Source of the DNA: Prolixibacter denitrificans
Lineage (GTDB): Bacteria; Bacteroidota; Bacteroidia; Bacteroidales; Prolixibacteraceae
Assembly: GCF_003014495.1 (NCBI RefSeq)
Contig: NZ_PYGC01000001.1
Location: forward strand, 248,001-312,000
Direction: 5' to 3'
DNA length: 64,000 nucleotides
Positions 43,470-52,439 of the stretch are shown here, piece by piece. The notes beneath the pieces are model-generated. The model was not told the origin of the DNA. It worked only from the letters and a program-made list of their open reading frames with translations, and did no database searches. A program made the position numbers and the translations under genes. The stretch's first letter is position 1; every line of letters begins with the position of its first letter.

Positions 43470-44446
43470 CGGTTCAAAACGCAAGAACTGTGAAAAACAA
43501 AATATCAGTATATCTGGCCGTTACCATGGCAATGGCTTTTTGGGCCATCTCATTTGTATGGGTCAAAATTGTGTACCAGGCCTATGGTCCGCTAACCACC
43601 GTATTTTTCAGGCTGGTAATAGCCACCATACTGTTGTTTGCTTATACGAAACTTACGGGCAGACTGATGAAACCGGCTCGGAAAGACTGGAAAGCATTTA
43701 TCCTGCTGGCCTTTTTCGAACCGTTTCTCTATTTCATGGGCGAAAGCTTCAGTCTAAAATATGCTTCAAGCACCGTAGCAGCAGTCATTGTGGCTACCAT
43801 TCCTCTTTTTTCGCCACTAGCTGCATCCCGTTTTCACGGAGAAAAAGTATCGCCCCGAACCATTTTAGGAATCATTCTCTCGTTTGTCGGGGTAACCGTG
43901 GTTGTTCTGGATACTTCGGAAAACCTGTCTGCTTCGATATTGGGAATTACACTGGAGTTTGTTGCCGTAGCGGCCACCGTTGGTTATACCGTTGTTCTGA
44001 AAGGTTTGACAAAGAAATATAACACGACCAGCATTGTGGCTTACCAAAGCTTCATCGGCATTTTTTATTTCCTGCCCTTTTGGATGACGTTTGAGATGAA
44101 CAGCTTTATCCATACACCGGTCAATGTCGATTCGCTTATCGCGATTTTAAAACTCGCCATCTTCGCTTCCGGATTTGCCTTCCTGTTTTTCACGTACAGT
44201 GTGGGTAAATTGGGCATCAACAAAGCCAATATTTTTATGAATAGCATTCCGGTATTTACAGCCATTTTTGCCTGGCTGATTTTAGGAGAAACACTTTCGC
44301 TCCAAAAATTAACCGGAATTTCGATTGTAATCGCCGGACTATTCCTGGCACAGATGAGAATCAGAAAAAAAGCCCTCAATAATACTCAGGATGAAGTACA
44401 TCGAAGTGAACGCGAAGAACGTCCGGGAACTATCTCAGCGCAATGA
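43457..44446 (+). CDS. DMT superfamily transporter (EamA domains)
   Basis: A ten-helix drug/metabolite transporter with two EamA repeats: the first half contains FWAISFVWVKIVYQAYGPL and ASSTVAAVIVATIPLFSPL, the second IFMNSIPVFTAIFAWLILGETLSL. It probably exports or takes up a small metabolite, substrate unknown. The ATG at 43457 is the longest start, but a TACATTTG element lies just downstream of it, so the GTG at 43490 (VKNKISVYL) may be the real one. Its 3' end overlaps the YkgJ gene by 56 bp, so the two are coupled. Confidence 0.85.
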   Translation: MDTFAVQNARTVKNKISVYLAVTMAMAFWAISFVWVKIVYQAYGPLTTVFFRLVIATILLFAYTKLTGRLMKPARKDWKAFILLAFFEPFLYFMGESFSLKYASSTVAAVIVATIPLFSPLAASRFHGEKVSPRTILGIILSFVGVTVVVLDTSENLSASILGITLEFVAVAATVGYTVVLKGLTKKYNTTSIVAYQSFIGIFYFLPFWMTFEMNSFIHTPVNVDSLIAILKLAIFASGFAFLFFTYSVGKLGINKANIFMNSIPVFTAIFAWLILGETLSLQKLTGISIVIAGLFLAQMRIRKKALNNTQDEVHRSEREERPGTISAQ

Positions 44447-44891
44447 AGACGAAACCCGCAAATTCTTCGCTCAGTTAAAGAAAAAGAAACCCAAACAACT
44501 CGATAGTGTTGTCGCCCGTTTGCACGATGAGGCTTTCCAGGAATTCGACTGCCTCGATTGCGCCAACTGCTGCAGCAACTTCAGCCCGATTATCACCGAA
44601 AAGGATATCGATCGTCTGGCAAAGCATATGAAGATGAAACCGCCGGCTTTCATTGACCAATATTTGCATGTTGATAACGAAGGTGATTACGTTTTCAACC
44701 AAACGCCTTGTCCTTTTTTGATGCCGGATAACTATTGCATGGTGTATGAAAATCGTCCAAAAGCTTGCCGCGAATATCCGCATACCAACCGTCGGAAGTT
44801 CGTTCAGATTTTGAACCTGACGCAAAAAAACCGGGAAGCCTGCCCCATCGTTTATAAAATAGTAGAGAACCTGAAAGAGGAAAACTGGTAA
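44391..44891 (+). CDS. YkgJ family cysteine-cluster protein
   Basis: A 166-residue protein of the YkgJ/CxxCxxCC family, thought to bind a metal or Fe-S cluster. The signature CLDCANCC is followed by CPFL, YCMVYENRPKACREYP and a final CPIVYKI. The function is unknown in detail. It overlaps the transporter gene by 56 bp and is in another frame. Confidence 0.85.
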   Translation: MKYIEVNAKNVRELSQRNEDETRKFFAQLKKKKPKQLDSVVARLHDEAFQEFDCLDCANCCSNFSPIITEKDIDRLAKHMKMKPPAFIDQYLHVDNEGDYVFNQTPCPFLMPDNYCMVYENRPKACREYPHTNRRKFVQILNLTQKNREACPIVYKIVENLKEENW

Positions 44892-44986
44892 ACCACGTTT
44901 CTACACTATTCAGCAAAAAACATATCTTAGCATAATCATTGCGGTTTCCCGAAAGGGAATAAAAGGCACGAATAACTCAGGCTTAC

Positions 44987-46015
44987 GTGAAAACCAGACT
45001 AATCATTGCACTATCGCTTCTACTATCCCAAATGGCGTTCGGTCAGATTGGCGGCGAAGGAACGTACCGGTTTCTCGATCTGACCACCTCTGCACGCGTG
45101 GCCGCATTGGGCGGTAACCAGGTAGCGTTGGATGATGACGATTTGGATCTTGTTTTTCACAATCCGGCTTTGCTGCGTGACACGATGCGCAATCAGCTTG
45201 TGCTGAATTACGTCGATTATTTTTCCGATATCAAATTTGGTTATGCTTCTTACGCCTGGCACCTCGATAAAATAGGGACGGTTGCCACGGGTATTCATTT
45301 TATCGACTACGGAAAATTTATCGAAGCACGCGAAGACGGAACCATTACCGGTACTTTCAGGGCAGCCGAATACGCTTTGAACATATACTGGGCCAAACAG
45401 ATAACGCCTCGCCTACGCGGAGGAGTCAACATCAAACCCATTTACTCTGTTCTCGAAACCTACCACTCGTTTGGATTGGCTATGGATGCCGGTCTTATTC
45501 TTTCGGGACGCGACAATCAATCCACTATCGCGCTCGTGGCAAAAAATATTGGCACACAAATTACCACTTACTACCAGAATGGCGATTACGAAAAACTGCC
45601 GTTCGATTTGCAATTCGGCTTTTCCAAGCGACTGGAACACGCGCCGCTCCGGCTCATGGTTACTGCTCGTCATCTTACCAACTGGGACTTAGCCTATAAT
45701 GAAACGGCATCCGGTTCAACTACTTCGACATTAACGGGACCGACATCCGAGAGCGGTTTTTCCAAAGTGATGCGGCATCTTATTTTTGGTGCAGAATTAC
45801 TTCCAAGTAAGAATTTCACGATTCGGGTGGGCTACAATCATCAACGCAGGAAAGAACTATCGGTCGAATCCCGTCCCGGAATGGTTGGCTTCTCCGCTGG
45901 TTTTGGCGTTCGCATCTCCAGGTTCAATCTAAGCTACGGACTAGCATCTTATCACATCGCCGGTGCATCACACCATTTCTCTATCAGTACAAACCTTTCC
46001 CAATTCCTCCCCTGA
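44987..46015 (+). CDS. porQ: Type IX secretion system protein PorQ
   Basis: PorQ is an outer-membrane protein of the T9SS attachment complex, which joins sorted cargo to the cell surface with PorU, PorV and PorZ. The signal peptide (KTRLIIALSLLLSQMAFGQ) is followed by the family opening IGGEGTYRFLDLTTSARVAALGGNQ and a barrel-like series of strands to the end. Length is 342 residues. It uses a GTG start at 44987; no ATG fits the signal peptide. cmk and ispH follow on the same strand. Confidence 0.9.
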   Translation: MKTRLIIALSLLLSQMAFGQIGGEGTYRFLDLTTSARVAALGGNQVALDDDDLDLVFHNPALLRDTMRNQLVLNYVDYFSDIKFGYASYAWHLDKIGTVATGIHFIDYGKFIEAREDGTITGTFRAAEYALNIYWAKQITPRLRGGVNIKPIYSVLETYHSFGLAMDAGLILSGRDNQSTIALVAKNIGTQITTYYQNGDYEKLPFDLQFGFSKRLEHAPLRLMVTARHLTNWDLAYNETASGSTTSTLTGPTSESGFSKVMRHLIFGAELLPSKNFTIRVGYNHQRRKELSVESRPGMVGFSAGFGVRISRFNLSYGLASYHIAGASHHFSISTNLSQFLP

Positions 46016-46054
46016 TTCAGCGGATATTCCATTCCTTTTCTTCGGCAAGAAACT

Positions 46055-46062
46055 TATCTTTG
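46055..46062 (+). promoter_or_regulatory. -7 promoter element of cmk
   Basis: TATCTTTG matches TAnnTTTG, 20 nt before the cmk ATG. Confidence 0.55.
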
Positions 46063-46082
46063 CCCTGCAAACTGAGAATAAC

Positions 46083-46790
46083 ATGTCTGAAAATAAAAAA
46101 ATAGTCATCGCTGTCGATGGCCACTCCTCCTGTGGAAAAAGTACGCTGGCCAAAGCGCTGGCATCCCTTTTAAACTACGCTTATATCGACACCGGTGCCA
46201 TGTACCGCGCTGTGACCCTTTACGCCCTGCGGAACGGATTGATCAATAATGGCAAGGTAGATGAAGCTGGCTTAATCGCTCAACTCGATCAGATTAAAAT
46301 TACCTTTCGATATAACGAAGCTGCCGGAAAAAGCGAAACGTTCCTCAACGGTGAAAACGTAGAAGAAGAAATCAGGCAACTGCCGGTTTCCCGGAATGTC
46401 AGCCCCGTGGCGACCATTGGTGAAGTGCGGAAACATTTAGTGGCGCTTCAGCAGGAAATGGGAAAAGACAAGGGAATTGTAATGGACGGCAGAGACATTG
46501 GAACGGTGGTTTTCCCGGACGCGGAATTAAAGATATACATGACGGCATCGCCGGAAGTGAGAGCTCAGCGCCGGTATGATGAACTGAAAGCCAAAGGCGA
46601 AGATGTTTCCTTTGAAGAAATTAAAGCCAATGTTGTGGAGCGGGATTACATCGATGAGAACCGCGAAGAGAGTCCACTCCGAAAAGCAGATGACGCCATT
46701 GTTCTCGACAATAGTCACCTCACTCCTGATGAACAGTTAGAGTGGGCTAACGAAAAAGTAATGGAAAGATTGAATCGCAATGGAAATTGA
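46083..46790 (+). CDS. cmk: (d)CMP kinase
   Basis: Phosphorylates CMP and dCMP with ATP in pyrimidine nucleotide salvage and synthesis. The P-loop is GHSSCGKSTLAK and the nucleotide motif YIDTGAMYRAVTL; the DGRDIGTVVFPDAE region is typical. Length is 235 residues. The ATG at 46083 was chosen, because the long frame from 45963 lies in the end of porQ. It overlaps ispH by 11 bp, so the two are coupled. Confidence 0.95.
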   Translation: MSENKKIVIAVDGHSSCGKSTLAKALASLLNYAYIDTGAMYRAVTLYALRNGLINNGKVDEAGLIAQLDQIKITFRYNEAAGKSETFLNGENVEEEIRQLPVSRNVSPVATIGEVRKHLVALQQEMGKDKGIVMDGRDIGTVVFPDAELKIYMTASPEVRAQRRYDELKAKGEDVSFEEIKANVVERDYIDENREESPLRKADDAIVLDNSHLTPDEQLEWANEKVMERLNRNGN

Positions 46791-47634
46791 GATTGACAGC
46801 AAATCGGGATTTTGCTTCGGCGTAGTGAACGCGATTCAGAAGGCTGAAAAAACGCTCGAAACTGAGGACAGTCTTTATTGCCTGGGAGATATCGTTCACA
46901 ACAATACCGAAGTGGAACGTCTTTCCCGAAAAGGGCTCGTTACTATCGACCATGAAAAGTTTTTCCAGCTGAAAGATTGCACCGTATTGCTCCGTGCTCA
47001 TGGCGAACCACCTTCCACATACGAGCATGCCCGCAAAAACAACATCACATTACTCGATGCCACTTGCCCAGTGGTTCTGAAACTTCAGGAGAGAGTTCGT
47101 AAAGGTCAGAGCCAACAGGAGGCTCGTAACGGGCAGGTCGTGATATACGGAAAGAAAGGCCACGCCGAAGTAAATGGTTTGGTCGGGCAAACTAATGACA
47201 AAGCTATTGTCATCCAATCAGCTGATGATCTGGAGCAAATCGATTTCGACCGGCCGGTGGAACTGTTTTCTCAGACCACAAAAGACATGGAAGGCTTCTA
47301 TCAGCTGGCCGAAACCATAAAACAGCGCGGCACCGAAGTGATCATCCACGATACACTTTGCCGGCAGGTTTCCAACCGCGTTCCACGTATCAGGGAATTC
47401 GCCCGTCGTTTTGATTTGGTGCTGTTCGTTAGTGGCAAAAAAAGCTCTAACGGAAAAATGTTATTTGGAATCAGTAAGGAAACCAATCCCAACTCCAAAT
47501 TCATTTCCTCACCGGATGAAGTCAAGGCGGAATGGCTTGAAAATATTCAAAAAGTTGGTATTTGCGGAGCAACCTCCACTCCCTGGCATTTGATGGAAGA
47601 CGTGGCTGAGAAGGTCAGAATACTGACGAAATAA
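46780..47634 (+). CDS. ispH: 4-hydroxy-3-methylbut-2-enyl diphosphate reductase
   Basis: Last step of the MEP isoprenoid pathway: reduces HMBPP to isopentenyl and dimethylallyl diphosphate with a [4Fe-4S] cluster. The three cluster Cys are in SGFCFGVV, DATCPVV and GICGATSTPW. HAE-type motifs follow, such as LRAHGEPP and the GKKGHAEVNGL stretch. Length (284 residues) is normal. It overlaps cmk by 11 bp. Confidence 0.95.
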   Translation: MEIEIDSKSGFCFGVVNAIQKAEKTLETEDSLYCLGDIVHNNTEVERLSRKGLVTIDHEKFFQLKDCTVLLRAHGEPPSTYEHARKNNITLLDATCPVVLKLQERVRKGQSQQEARNGQVVIYGKKGHAEVNGLVGQTNDKAIVIQSADDLEQIDFDRPVELFSQTTKDMEGFYQLAETIKQRGTEVIIHDTLCRQVSNRVPRIREFARRFDLVLFVSGKKSSNGKMLFGISKETNPNSKFISSPDEVKAEWLENIQKVGICGATSTPWHLMEDVAEKVRILTK

Positions 47635-47659
47635 TTTTATAATTAATTAACGGTATCGG

Positions 47660-47691
47660 TTGTTGATAAGAAAACATCGACGCTACTTTTG
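47660..47691 (+). promoter_or_regulatory. Promoter of pfkA
   Basis: TTG (47660-47662), 21 nt, TACTTTTG (47684-47691). The TTG at 47689, a possible alternative start, is part of this element, so pfkA starts at the ATG at 47716. Confidence 0.65.
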
Positions 47692-47715
47692 AGCCGGATT
47701 CAAATTTTTCAGAAA

Positions 47716-48741
47716 ATGAAGGAGAATGTTCTCAACATGCCTGAACCCAATGTGTACAGCGACTGTCGCATTAAAAAAATAGCCGTTTTAACATCGGGAG
47801 GTGATGCGCCCGGCATGAACGCTGCCATTCGGGCCGTTACCCGAACTGCCATCTATTTTGGCCGCGAAGTAGTCGGAATTTACTACGGCTACAAAGGAAT
47901 GATTAACAAGAATTTCCAGACCATGAAGTCCGGTGATGTCAGTAATATCATCCAGTCGGGGGGAACGATTTTAAAATCGGCCCGGAGCAAGGAGTTTATG
48001 ACGAAAGAAGGCCGAGAGAAGGCATACCAAAACCTGAAGGAAGAAAACATCGATGCTTTGGTGGTGATTGGCGGTGACGGGACTTTTACCGGTGCGCGTA
48101 TTTTTGCCCAGGAATTTAATTTCCCCATCGTCGGTGTTCCGGGAACCATCGATAACGATCTGTTTGGAACCGACTTTACCGTTGGTTACGATACGGCACT
48201 CAATACCATTGTTCAGGCTGTCGACAAGATTCGAGATACGGCAACGGCTCACGAGCGTCTGTTCTTCATCGAAGTAATGGGCCGCGATGCCGGTTTCCTG
48301 GCCTTGAACGGTGGAATTGCAGCCGGCTCCGAAGCGGTTCTGATTCCTGAATTCGACACCGATATGGGTACACTGGAAACCTACATCGAAACCGGATACC
48401 GGAAAAATAAAAAATCATCCATCGTTTTGGTAGCCGAAGGCGATAAAGCAGGCGGTGCCTTTAACATTGCTTCCAAAATTGAAAAAGAATATCCACAGTA
48501 TGATGTACGCGTCACTGTTTTGGGACACGTACAACGCGGTGGTTCGCCAACTGCATCCGACCGAATTTTGGCAGGTCGTTTAGGGGTTGCTGCGGTAGAG
48601 GCATTGCTGGATGACCAAAAGAGTGTGATGGTAGGAATCGAGTTCGATGAAATTGTGCACGTACCGTTCAACAAAGCCATCAAAAATGAGAAAGCGGTCA
48701 ATCAACACTTGTTAAGAGTACTGCGCATGCTGTCAATATAA
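47716..48741 (+). CDS. pfkA: ATP-dependent 6-phosphofructokinase
   Basis: Phosphorylates fructose 6-phosphate in glycolysis. The family's [16 protein letters not shown] (ATP-binding loop), [18 protein letters not shown] and [10 protein letters not shown] are all present. Asp in PGTIDND serves as the catalytic base. It is about 341 residues from the ATG at 47716. It ends with a strong terminator, so it is monocistronic. Confidence 0.95.
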   Translation: MKENVLNMPEPNVYSDCRIKKIAVLTSGGDAPGMNAAIRAVTRTAIYFGREVVGIYYGYKGMINKNFQTMKSGDVSNIIQSGGTILKSARSKEFMTKEGREKAYQNLKEENIDALVVIGGDGTFTGARIFAQEFNFPIVGVPGTIDNDLFGTDFTVGYDTALNTIVQAVDKIRDTATAHERLFFIEVMGRDAGFLALNGGIAAGSEAVLIPEFDTDMGTLETYIETGYRKNKKSSIVLVAEGDKAGGAFNIASKIEKEYPQYDVRVTVLGHVQRGGSPTASDRILAGRLGVAAVEALLDDQKSVMVGIEFDEIVHVPFNKAIKNEKAVNQHLLRVLRMLSI

Positions 48742-48772
48742 TTCTGTCAGAAACCGAAAATATTTGCACGTT

Positions 48773-48798
48773 AGCCGGAGTTTTCTCCGGCTTTTTTG
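48773..48798 (+). terminator. Terminator of pfkA
   Basis: AGCCGGAG (48773-48780), loop TTTT, CTCCGGCT (48785-48792), then T residues to 48797. Confidence 0.88.
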
Positions 48799-48816
48799 TT
48801 CTTTAGGGAAATCAAT

Positions 48817-48824
48817 TAGTTTTG
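48817..48824 (+). promoter_or_regulatory. -7 promoter element of priA
   Basis: TAGTTTTG matches TAnnTTTG and lies 21 nt before the ATG at 48846. The TTG at 48822 is within it, so it is not the start. Confidence 0.55.
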
Positions 48825-48845
48825 CTTGAAACTGTTTTTACATCA

Positions 48846-51338
48846 ATGATACACCACGCACAGCGCTTTGTCGATGTTATTCTGCCACTTCCGTTGCCGG
48901 GAAAATTTACCTATTCGGTGCCGGAAGAGATGAATGGAGAATTGCAGCCGGGCGTGCGGGTCATTGTGCAGTTTGGAAAGAAAAAGTTCTATTCAGCATT
49001 GGTTCACCGAATCCACAACGATGAGCCCACCGGATACGAAATCAAGTCCGTAGAAACGATACTGGATAAGCAACCCGTCGTTCATCCCGAGTTGTTTGAA
49101 TTTTGGGAGTGGATTGCCTCGTACTACCACTGCTCACTGGGCGAAGTGATGAAAGCTGCTCTTCCGTCCGGACTAAAACTGGAAAGTGAAACCCGGGTGA
49201 TTTTCAACCCGGAATACGAGACTGACAAAGATGAACTGTCTTCCCGGGAACACCTTCTGTTGACTTTTCTCCGTAACCGAAAAATATCCTCTGTTTCCGA
49301 TTTGAACCGTGCCGACCAGAAAGGCAACGCCTATTCAGTCATCAAATCGCTGTTGAACCGGGGTGCCATTTCGGTAGAAGAATCGCTTCGCTCCGGCTAT
49401 AAACCACGAACCGAAACATATGTCCGCCTGGCCGAAGAATATTCCGGCGAAAGCCAGTTGACAGAGTTGGTAGATGACTTGTCGCGTGCTCCGAAACAGC
49501 AGGAATTGTTGATGCGTTTTCTGGAATACACGCGTTTTGGTAGTGTTGAAGCATTGGAAGAATACAACAAAAAACTTCTGCTGAAGAAGGTCGGAACCAC
49601 GACTGCCACACTCAATACCCTCATCCAAAAAGGAATTTTTGAATCGGTTGAAAGACGCGTCGATCGCATCAGTCAGTATGCCGGGAATATCCGTGACGGT
49701 TTTGAGCTGAGTCTGGCACAGGAAAAGGCTTATACGGAAATCGAGCAACACCTCGAAGATAAACAGGTCACCCTGCTCCACGGCATCACTTCCAGCGGCA
49801 AGACAGAGATTTATATCCGTCTCATTGAAAAATATATTCAGGAAAAGAAACAGGTTTTGTACCTGTTGCCCGAAATCGCCCTGACGACTCAAATTGTGCA
49901 ACGATTGAATCAGGTGTTTGGCGACAAAGCCGGAATTTACCATAGTCGCTTCAACGATGCCGAGCGAGTAGAAATTTGGAACAAAGTGCTAAACTTCAAT
50001 CCGGAATCGGACGAAAACCAGTACCAGGTTATCATCGGGGCACGTTCGTCGGTTTTTCTTCCTTTTCGGTTTCCTGGATTGATCATCGTAGACGAAGAGC
50101 ACGAGAATTCATACAAACAGTTCGACCCGGCACCGCGCTACCATGCCAGAGACGCAGCCATCGTGTTGAGCCATCTGACAGGCGCAAAAGTTCTGTTGGG
50201 AACTGCTACACCAGCCATCGAGTCGTATTACAATGCCCTAACGGGAAAATACGGCCTGGTAGAGCTTTCCGAGCGTTTTCAGCAAATTGAATTGCCGAAA
50301 ATCCTCACTGCCGATCTGCGGGATGCATATAAACGCAAACAGATGCGCGGACATTTCACGCCTCTGCTCTTCGAGGAAATTGAAAAAGCACTGGAAGCAA
50401 AAGAACAGGTAATCTTATTTCAGAACCGTCGTGGTTTCGCTCCGTTTATTGAATGCAAAACCTGCGGCTGGGTGCCCAAATGCAAGCATTGCGATGTAAG
50501 CCTGACTTACCACAAACACAACAACTCGCTGGTTTGTCATTATTGCGGCTACACACTGCATCATCCGTCTAATTGCCAGGCATGCGGAAGCGCTGAAATT
50601 ACCACAAAGGGATTCGGTACCGAGAAGATTGAAGATGAAGTTTCGCTTATTTTCCCTGATGCCCGGATAGCCCGAATGGACCTGGACACTACCCGTGCGC
50701 GGAAATCATTCGAAAAGATCATTCATGACTATGATTCAGGAAAAATCGACATCCTGATTGGTACACAAATGGTGACCAAAGGCCTCGATTTTCAAAATGT
50801 GAGTATCGTTGGAATTCTCAATGCTGACAATCTGCTCAACTATCCCGATTTCAGAGCCTACGAACGTAGCTACCAACTCATGGCACAGGTGAGCGGCCGG
50901 GCAGGCAGGAAACGCCGGCAGGGGAAAGTTATTATCCAGACATCGGAGCCCGACCACCACATCATTCAGCAAGTAATCGAAAACGACTATACCGGCATGT
51001 ACAAAGGACAGCTGGCCGAACGAAAGCATTTCAAGTATCCACCTTATTACCGCCTGATTGGCCTGGTTTTAAAGCATCGCGACAAACGTGAACTGGAGCG
51101 CATTGCCAATCAGCTGGGCAGCATGCTTCGACGCTCGTTCCGCAACCGTGTGTTGGGACCGGAAGACCCGGTCATTAACCGGATTCAAACCTGGTACATC
51201 AAGCAATTCTGGCTGAAAATAGAACGCGATATTTCCATCGTCAGTGCTAAGAAAAAGCTGCAGGAAATACTGGACGAAGCCAAGACTCAACCGGGCAACT
51301 CGGGTGTCCAAATCAATATCGATGTGGACCCGATGTAA
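48846..51338 (+). CDS. priA: Primosomal protein N' (replication restart helicase)
   Basis: Helicase that reloads the replisome at stalled forks. Walker A is GITSSGKTE, the DEAH-type box is DEEHEN, and two zinc-binding clusters sit in CKTCGWVPKCKHCD and CHYCGY...CQACGS. Motif V-VI regions follow (GTQMVTKGLDF, QVSGRAGR). Length is 830 residues from the ATG at 48846. The parAB cluster follows after 267 bp. Confidence 0.95.
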   Translation: MIHHAQRFVDVILPLPLPGKFTYSVPEEMNGELQPGVRVIVQFGKKKFYSALVHRIHNDEPTGYEIKSVETILDKQPVVHPELFEFWEWIASYYHCSLGEVMKAALPSGLKLESETRVIFNPEYETDKDELSSREHLLLTFLRNRKISSVSDLNRADQKGNAYSVIKSLLNRGAISVEESLRSGYKPRTETYVRLAEEYSGESQLTELVDDLSRAPKQQELLMRFLEYTRFGSVEALEEYNKKLLLKKVGTTTATLNTLIQKGIFESVERRVDRISQYAGNIRDGFELSLAQEKAYTEIEQHLEDKQVTLLHGITSSGKTEIYIRLIEKYIQEKKQVLYLLPEIALTTQIVQRLNQVFGDKAGIYHSRFNDAERVEIWNKVLNFNPESDENQYQVIIGARSSVFLPFRFPGLIIVDEEHENSYKQFDPAPRYHARDAAIVLSHLTGAKVLLGTATPAIESYYNALTGKYGLVELSERFQQIELPKILTADLRDAYKRKQMRGHFTPLLFEEIEKALEAKEQVILFQNRRGFAPFIECKTCGWVPKCKHCDVSLTYHKHNNSLVCHYCGYTLHHPSNCQACGSAEITTKGFGTEKIEDEVSLIFPDARIARMDLDTTRARKSFEKIIHDYDSGKIDILIGTQMVTKGLDFQNVSIVGILNADNLLNYPDFRAYERSYQLMAQVSGRAGRKRRQGKVIIQTSEPDHHIIQQVIENDYTGMYKGQLAERKHFKYPPYYRLIGLVLKHRDKRELERIANQLGSMLRRSFRNRVLGPEDPVINRIQTWYIKQFWLKIERDISIVSAKKKLQEILDEAKTQPGNSGVQINIDVDPM

Positions 51339-51383
51339 GTACTCTATTTATTATTATGATAATCATTTACAGTCTGAACAACT

Positions 51384-51419
51384 AACGTTCCACGCAAAAA
51401 TGTTATCAACGTTCCACGC
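51384..51419 (+). repeat. Twin 12-bp direct repeats upstream of parA (parS-like half-sites)
   Basis: AACGTTCCACGC occurs at 51384-51395 and again at 51408-51419, 24 bp apart. GTTCCACG matches the left half of the general parS site (TGTTNCACGTGAAACA); the right halves are not conserved. TTATCAAC lies between the copies and again, inverted, at 51493-51500. The 267-bp gap (51339-51605) has no other visible feature besides the parA promoter. Confidence 0.5.
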
Positions 51420-51568
51420 GTAGAATAAAATTATTTACTCTCTGGCTGTCTGACTATTATCATCCCTCCCGGATATTTACCTCCAAAAAATTGTTGATAA
51501 ACGCGGCGTTATTAACAATCTATGCCCCCCGATTCCGTTCTACATTTATCTGTTTACATGTAAATTTT

Positions 51569-51576
51569 TAATTTTG
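51569..51576 (+). promoter_or_regulatory. -7 promoter element of parA
   Basis: TAATTTTG matches TAnnTTTG, 29 nt before the parA ATG. Confidence 0.55.
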
Positions 51577-51605
51577 ACAAACATTCTTAATCCAAAACAA
51601 ACGTA

Positions 51606-52406
51606 ATGGGAAAGATTATTGCATTAGCGAACCAAAAGGGTGGCGTGGGTAAAACAACCACGGCTATCAACCTTGCGGCAAGCCTTGCTGTACTGGAGCA
51701 GAAGGTTCTGATTATCGATGCCGACCCCCAGGCCAACGCTACGTCGGGCGTAGGATTCGACGTTCGCAACGTTACCACAAGTATTTACGAATGTATTGTG
51801 GACGACGTCGATCCGCACAAGACGATTCTGAAAACCGAAACAGAAAATCTTGAACTTCTTCCATCGCACATCGATTTGGTTGGAGCAGAAATTGAAATGC
51901 TCAACCGCCCAAACCGGGAGATGGTGATGAAAAATGTTTTGGAGAAAGTCCGCGATGATTATGATTTTATTTTGATTGACTGTTCTCCCTCTCTTGGACT
52001 GATTACCGTCAATGCTTTATCAGCAGCCGACTCGGTAATTATTCCGGTACAGTGTGAATATTTCGCACTCGAAGGTTTGGGTAAACTGCTCAACACCATC
52101 AAGATCATTCAAAACCGGTTGAACCAGAAACTCGAAATTGAAGGTTTCCTTCTGACGATGTACGATGCCCGCCTCAACCTGTCGAACCAGGTTTACGAAG
52201 AGGTAAAAAGGCATTTCCAGGATATGGTTTTTGAAACCATTATTGCCCGGAACATCAAGTTGTCGGAAGCTCCGAGCTACGGTGTACCGGCTATTTCATA
52301 TGATGCCAGCTCGAAAGGTGCTGTCAGCTACCTGAACCTGGCCCGTGAATTATTGCAAAACAACGAAATGACAAAACTCAACAGCAAACAAGCTGTAGAA
52401 CAATAA
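51606..52406 (+). CDS. parA: Chromosome-partitioning ATPase ParA (Soj)
   Basis: Deviant Walker ATPase that moves ParB-bound origins along the nucleoid. The deviant Walker A is KGGVGKTT near the N-terminus, with VLIIDADPQANATSG and FILIDCSPSLG following. No N-terminal DNA-binding extension is present, so it is the small chromosomal type. parB follows after 33 nt. Confidence 0.95.
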   Translation: MGKIIALANQKGGVGKTTTAINLAASLAVLEQKVLIIDADPQANATSGVGFDVRNVTTSIYECIVDDVDPHKTILKTETENLELLPSHIDLVGAEIEMLNRPNREMVMKNVLEKVRDDYDFILIDCSPSLGLITVNALSAADSVIIPVQCEYFALEGLGKLLNTIKIIQNRLNQKLEIEGFLLTMYDARLNLSNQVYEEVKRHFQDMVFETIIARNIKLSEAPSYGVPAISYDASSKGAVSYLNLARELLQNNEMTKLNSKQAVEQ

Positions 52407-52439
52407 CTCGAACACTAATCATTTTTTAATTTCTGAATT

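Noticed and set aside
47689-47691. TTG start for pfkA (also TTG starts at 48822 and 62876 for priA and the DUF3810 gene)
   Set aside because: Each TTG is part of a TAnnTTTG promoter element directly upstream of a good ATG.
51384-51419. A full parS palindrome
   Set aside because: Only the GTTCCACG half matches; the right halves (CAAAAAT, CGTAGAA) do not, so this is kept as a candidate, not a call.
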